This document shows, piece by piece, positions 59,386-64,000 of a stretch of DNA of 64,000 nt (position 1 is the stretch's first letter; every line of letters begins with the position of its first letter). Under the pieces are notes generated by a model. It saw only the letters and a list, made by a program, of their open reading frames with translations, searched no databases and had not been told where the DNA came from. Origin of the DNA: Brachyhypopomus gauderio (taxonomy: Eukaryota > Chordata > Actinopteri > Gymnotiformes > Hypopomidae); assembly GCF_052324685.1 (NCBI RefSeq), contig NC_135211.1, positions 94,501 through 158,500 on the forward strand. The letters are read 5' to 3'. Position numbers and translations under genes: made by a program.

Positions 59386-60539
59386 CAGATGCTGCTGTGC
59401 TTACATAGTTCTTCCTCAAAAGAAAAACCCAACAAGCACATTCCTCCTGTTTGCTGGCTTTTGATGAAATGAGCCAATGCATAAAGGATGCAACATCAAT
59501 GTCACTCACACTTTTCTGCTAGCTTGTCTAAAATTCGCCCTTCCTTCAATTTCTCACTTGTCAAGACCTCCAGGTCTTCAAACAAAAGGTCAGTTTGTAG
59601 ACCCTTTTCCTGTCAAAGTTTTGATCCTTTTGTCCACCAGTCATCGGAATGTGTATGATTTTCACCAGTTTACACAGTGTAGCTCCCTTGCCTTCAGTTG
59701 CAGGGTTATGTCGTCTTAGATAAGACGCTTTTGAAATTATTTGTGAAAATGCACCCAAAACCTATTCAAAACAGATTTGATGGAAGCACTGCAGGAGCTG
59801 CTCCAAGACGCATTTTGTCCAGAAAATGTGCTATCATGAATGCATCCATATCACCAACACACATTTACAAACCAAACCATAGGCAATAAAATACATGAGT
59901 AAACTGATTTGTGGACCTTTGTGGCACTTGGTACTGCTGAGATCAGGATCATAACAGAGTTCAGCAATTATTTTCCCAACTAGGTCATTGATACATTGGA
60001 ATCCCCAATGTTTTCTGGAACAGAATAGGCTATGCCTTTCGGATGAGAATAAAAAAAGACTTCAAGAACCAAAAAAGAAGTTAAGCTGCCTTCAGCTGAT
60101 GTACTCAGACTAAAGGGAAACACTTTAAATCCCAAGGTGAAATGCACATGCTCAAAATTTTATCAGGACAGAGTACATGTTTTACTTTGATATTAAGAGC
60201 GATCACTGGATTGTCTTCCAGTAAATTAATGTTTTCTTCCGCTACAAAACGTTTTTTCAACAACTATAAAGAGGCTATGCAACGAAACTGAGCTGGGATG
60301 TCAAGTGCCTTTAATGGTACCTTTTTGACCCCACTTCAAATGCTGCTGTTACCTGACCAGTTCGATTGTTAGTTTGCCAGATTCTCAATCTCTGGGATGT
60401 GAGATCATGCACCAGGTTTAGTGAATGTTTAAGGGTGAAGGTCTTTAATTTCTGCACAAATTCCACAAACATAGCTCAGGTCCTGCTCAACATGTCAACA
60501 TGTGGCGACAGCAAGTGCCTTTGGGGTCCTACAAAAATC

Positions 60540-60612
60540 GCCCGGCTAGCTCAGTCGGTAGAGCATGAGACTCTTAATCTCAGGGTCGTGGGTTCGAGCC
60601 CCACGTTGGGCG
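60540..60612 (+). tRNA. trnak-cuu: tRNA-Lys CUU (unit 44, canonical)
   Basis: Identical to unit 1. Anticodon at 60573-60575; TTTGTTT at 60622-60628. Confidence 0.98.
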
Positions 60613-60701
60613 AGAGGCTGATTTGTTTGAGTGAAATGTTGAAATTTAGTTAATCTGTTTGCACAAAATACGTCTAAAAAAGAAGAGAAAGGAACATACA
60701 T

Positions 60702-60728
60702 CGTCCCTGGGTGGGCTCGAACCACCAT

Positions 60729-60769
<41 letters not shown>

Positions 60770-60775
60770 AGAGAC
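60702..60775 (-). tRNA. trnan-guu: tRNA-Asn GUU (unit 44, canonical)
   Basis: Identical to unit 12. Anticodon complement at 60739-60741; T6 at 60676-60681. Confidence 0.98.
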
Positions 60776-61929
60776 CAGATGCTGCTGTGCTTACATAGTT
60801 CTTCCTCAAAAGAAAAACCCAACAAGCACATTCCTCCTGTTTGCTGGCTTTTGATGAAATGAGCCAATGCATAAAGGATGCAACATCAATGTCACTCACA
60901 CTTTTCTGCTAGCTTGTCTAAAATTCGCCCTTCCTTCAATTTCTCACTTGTCAAGACCTCCAGGTCTTCAAACAAAAGGTCAGTTTGTAGACCCTTTTCC
61001 TGTCAAAGTTTTGATCCTTTTGTCCACCAGTCATCGGAATGTGTATGATTTTCACCAGTTTACACAGTGTAGCTCCCTTGCCTTCAGTTGCAGGGTTATG
61101 TCCTCTTAGATAAGACGCTTTTGAAATTATTTATGAAAATGCACCCAAAACCTATTCAAAACAGATTTGATGGAAGCACTGCAGGAGCTGCTCCAAGACG
61201 CATTTTGTCCAGGAAATGTGCTATCATGAATGCATCCATATCACCAACACACATTTACAAACCAAACCATAGGCAATAAAATACATGAGTAAACTGATTT
61301 GTGGACCTTTGTGGCACTTGGTACTGCTGAGATCAGGATCATTACAGAGTTCAGCAATTATTTTCCCAACTAGGTCATTGATACATTGGAATCCCCAATG
61401 TTTTCTGGAACAGAATAGGCTATGCCTTTCGGATGAGAATAAAAAAAGACTTCAAGAACCAAAAAAGAAGTTAAGCTGCCTTCAGCTGATGTACTCAGAC
61501 TAAAGGGAAACACTTTAAATCCCAAGGTGAAATGCACATGCTCAAAATTTTATCAGGACAGAGTACATGTTTTACTTTGATATTAAGAGTGATCAATGGA
61601 TTGTCTTCCAGTAAATTAATGTTTTCTTCCGCTACAAAACGTTTTTTCAACAACTATAAAGAGGCTATGCAACGAAACTGAGCTGGGATGTCAAGTGCCT
61701 TTAATGGTACCTTTTTGACCCCACTTCAAATGCTGCTGTTACCTGACCAGTTCGATTGTTAGTTTGCCAGATTCTCAATCTCTGGGATGTGAGATCATGC
61801 ACCAGGTTTAGTGAATGTTTAAGGGTGAAGGTCTTTAATTTCTGCACAAATTCCACAAACATAGCTCAGGTCCTGCTCAACATGTCAACATGTGGCGACA
61901 GCAAGTGCCTTTGGGGTCCTACAAAAATC

Positions 61930-62002
61930 GCCCGGCTAGCTCAGTCGGTAGAGCATGAGACTCTTAATCTCAGGGTCGTGAGTTCGAGCCCCATGTTGGG
62001 CG
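61930..62002 (+). tRNA. trnak-cuu: tRNA-Lys CUU (unit 45, G52A + C65T)
   Basis: Variant as in unit 22: A at 61981, T at 61994. Anticodon at 61963-61965. Confidence 0.88.
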
Positions 62003-62091
62003 AGAGGCTGATTTGTTTGAGTGAAATGTTGAAATTTAGTTAATCTGTTTGCACAAAATACGTCTAAAAAAGAAGAGAAAGGAACATACAT

Positions 62092-62118
62092 CGTCCCTGG
62101 GTGGGCTCGAACCACCAT

Positions 62119-62159
<41 letters not shown>

Positions 62160-62165
62160 AGAGAC
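62092..62165 (-). tRNA. trnan-guu: tRNA-Asn GUU (unit 45, canonical)
   Basis: Identical to unit 12. Anticodon complement at 62129-62131; T6 at 62066-62071. Confidence 0.98.
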
Positions 62166-63319
62166 CAGATGCTGCTGTGCTTACATAGTTCTTCCTCAAA
62201 AGAAAAACCCAACAAGCACATTCCTCCTGTTTGCTGGCTTTTGATGAAATGAGCCAATGCATAAAGGATGCAACATCAATGTCACTCACACTTTTCTGCT
62301 AGCTTGTCTAAAATTCGCCCTTCCTTCAATTTCTCACTTGTCAAGACCTGCAGGTCTTCAAACAAAAGGTCAGTTTGTAGACCCTTTTCCTGTCAAAGTT
62401 TTGATCCTTTTGTCCACCAGTCATCGGAATGTGTATGATTTTCACCAGTTTACACAGTGTAGCTCCCTTGCCTTCAGTTGCAGGGTTATGTCGTCTTAGA
62501 TAAGACGCTTTTGAAATTATTTGTGAAAATGCACCCAAAACCTATTCAAAACAGATTTGATGGAAGCACTGCAGGAGCTGCTCCAAGACGCATTTTGTCC
62601 AGAAAATGTGCTATCATGAATGCATCCATATCACCAACACACATTTACAAACCAAACCATAGGCAATAAAATACATGAGTAAACTGATTTGTGGACCTTT
62701 GTGGCACTTGGTACTGCTGAGATCAGGATCATTACAGAGTTCAGCAATTATTTTCCCAACTAGGTCATTGATACATTGGAATCCCCAATGTTTTCTGGAA
62801 CAGAATAGGCTATGCCTTTCGGATGAGAATAAAAAAAGACTTCAAGAACCAAAAAAGAAGTTAAGCTGCCTTCAGCTGATGTACTCAGACTAAAGGGAAA
62901 CACTTTAAATCCCAAGGTGAAATGCACATGCTCAAAATTTTATCAGGACAGAGTACATGTTTTACTTTGATATTAAGAGCGATCACTGGATTGTCTTCCA
63001 GTAAATTAATGTTTTCTTCCGCTACAAAACGTTTTTTCAACAACTATAAAGAGGCTATGCAACGAAACTGAGCTGGGATGTCAAGTGCCTTTAATGGTAC
63101 CTTTTTGACCCCACTTCAAATGCTGCTGTTACCTGACCAGTTCGATTGTTAGTTTGCCAGATTCTCAATCTCTGGGATGTGAGATCATGCACCAGGTTTA
63201 GTGAATGTTTAAGGGTGAAGGTCTTTAATTTCTGCACAAATTCCACAAACATAGCTCAGGTCCTGCTCAACATGTCAACATGTGGCGACAGCAAGTGCCT
63301 TTGGGGTCCTACAAAAATC

Positions 63320-63392
63320 GCCCGGCTAGCTCAGTCGGTAGAGCATGAGACTCTTAATCTCAGGGTCGTGGGTTCGAGCCCCACGTTGGGCG
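63320..63392 (+). tRNA. trnak-cuu: tRNA-Lys CUU (unit 46, canonical)
   Basis: Identical to unit 1. Anticodon at 63353-63355; TTTGTTT at 63402-63408. Confidence 0.98.
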
Positions 63393-63481
63393 AGAGGCTG
63401 ATTTGTTTGAGTGAAATGTTGAAATTTAGTTAATCTGTTTGCACAAAATACGTCTAAAAAAGAAGAGAAAGGAACATACAT

Positions 63482-63508
63482 CGTCCCTGGGTGGGCTCGA
63501 ACCACCAT

Positions 63509-63549
<41 letters not shown>

Positions 63550-63555
63550 AGAGAC
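63482..63555 (-). tRNA. trnan-guu: tRNA-Asn GUU (unit 46, canonical)
   Basis: Identical to unit 12. By position in the three-unit cycle C65T would be expected, but 63490 is G, so the cycle breaks before this gene. Anticodon complement at 63519-63521; T6 at 63456-63461. Confidence 0.98.
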
Positions 63556-64000
63556 CAGATGCTGCTGTGCTTACATAGTTCTTCCTCAAAAGAAAAACCC
63601 AACAAGCACATTCCTCCTGTTTGCTGGCTTTTGATGAAATGAGCCAATGCATAAAGGATGCAACATCAATGTCACTCACACTTTTCTGCTAGCTTGTCTA
63701 AAATTCGCCCTTCCTTCAATTTCTCACTTGTCAAGACCTCCAGGTCTTCAAACAAAAGGTCAGTTTGTAGACCCTTTTCCTGTCAAAGTTTTGATCCTTT
63801 TGTCCACCAGTCATCGGAATGTGTATGATTTTCACCAGTTTACACAGTGTAGCTCCCTTGCCTTCAGTTGCAGGGTTATGTCCTCTTAGATAAGACGCTT
63901 TTGAAATTATTTATGAAAATGCACCCAAAACCTATTCAAAACAGATTTGATGGAAGCACTGCAGGAGCTGCTCCAAGACGCATTTTGTCCAGGAAATGTG

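Larger units (their letters stand above)
55601..59770. repeat. Three-unit (4,170-bp) higher-order repeat, copy 2 (units 41-43)
   Basis: It repeats the variant order of units 38-40 at every informative offset I compared. Unit 43 adds one private change, C for T at 59001. Confidence 0.85.
59771..63940. repeat. Three-unit (4,170-bp) higher-order repeat, copy 3 (units 44-46, last unit chimeric)
   Basis: Units 44 and 45 match 38/41 and 39/42. The left part of unit 46 matches units 40/43 (T at 183, C-C-G at 430-438). Its Asn gene is canonical at 63490 where 40 and 43 carry the variant, and its right end has the 1190 C, 1333 C, 1363 A set of units 38, 41 and 44. The exchange point therefore lies left of 63490. 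Confidence 0.8.
1..64000. repeat. Tandem tDNA array, 1,390-bp unit, 46 full copies plus 60 bp
   Basis: The sequence repeats with a period of exactly 1,390 bp. The 60 bases at 1-60 recur at 1391, 2781 and so on to 63941, where the last partial copy begins. The Lys gene recurs at 770+1390k and the Asn gene at 932+1390k for k = 0 to 45 without one register shift, so I see no net indel. Copies differ by single bases only. The recurrent variable offsets I found are 53, 183, 430, 436, 438, 450, 491, 526, 551, 618, 678, 821, 826, 834, 839, 940, 964, 1190, 1333 and 1363. Most recur in many units, which points to spread by unequal exchange or gene conversion rather than independent mutation. Neither array edge is in the window. 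This is a repeat of genes, not a satellite or transposon: two intact polymerase III genes occupy each unit. Confidence 0.99.

Noticed and set aside
1-64000. CRISPR array or bacterial repeat
   Set aside because: The period is 1,390 bp with no variable spacers, and the genes are eukaryotic tRNAs without CCA.
1-64000. 5S rRNA or U-snRNA genes linked to the tRNA unit, as in some animal arrays
   Set aside because: I scanned the unit on both strands for 5S internal-control and snRNA-like sequence and recognised none.
1-64000. Array as a pure assembly artefact (one unit copied)
   Set aside because: Units carry distinct, ordered variants and several higher-order periods, which simple duplication of a consensus would not make. 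Local copy-number errors, especially the second 8,340-bp block, cannot be excluded without reads.

Overview
The whole window is one uninterrupted tandem array of a single 1,390-bp unit, present in 46 complete copies (units 1-46; unit n starts at 1+1390(n-1)) plus 60 bp of a 47th. The array runs off both ends. Every landmark recurs at exactly 1,390 bp from first to last copy, so I see no net insertion or deletion in 64 kb. Copies differ only by scattered single-base changes.

Each unit carries two convergent tRNA genes: tRNA-Lys(CUU) on + (unit offset 770-842) and tRNA-Asn(GUU) on - (offset 932-1005), with 89 bp between their 3' ends. That makes 92 tRNA genes. The other 1,154 bp of each period is a divergent spacer between the 5' end of one Asn gene and the 5' end of the next Lys gene. 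I recognise no protein-coding gene, 5S rRNA, snRNA or mobile element in it. It does hold small dyads, a TATA-like motif and paired inverted CCAAT boxes. The short open frames are chance frames, several of them translating straight through the tRNA genes.

Organism (inference): a eukaryote and almost certainly an animal. No CCA is encoded, A and B boxes are internal, and the Asn gene ends at a T-run typical of RNA polymerase III. The Lys sequence is the near-universal animal Lys-CUU. The Asn gene starts GTCTCTG, as vertebrate Asn-GUU does, whereas from memory the insect gene differs in the acceptor stem. Large tandem tDNA arrays are known in frogs and fishes, so a fish or amphibian is my best guess; the species is not determinable here.

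Region by region: (A) units 1-11, about 1-15.3 kb, carry an Asn variant with a C29-A41 anticodon-stem mismatch and form a six-unit (8,340-bp) higher-order repeat seen twice. (B) Units 12-21, about 15.3-29.2 kb, have canonical Lys and Asn genes apart from one Asn wobble variant in unit 19. (C) Units 22-27, about 29.2-37.5 kb, all carry a Lys variant with a damaged T-stem and B box (G52A plus C65T). (D) Units 28-36, about 37.5-50.0 kb, mix canonical and variant Lys genes with a four-unit periodicity. (E) Units 37-46, about 50.5-63.5 kb, form three rounds of a three-unit (4,170-bp) higher-order repeat, in which some unit ends return to the region A haplotype. In 17 of the 46 units both genes are canonical.

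The most interesting points are: the Lys gene has no T4 terminator before the convergent Asn gene; one CpG transition both damages tRNA-Asn and creates a T4 on the opposite strand; all four allele combinations occur at two Lys sites only 13 bp apart; and the array has nested higher-order structure.
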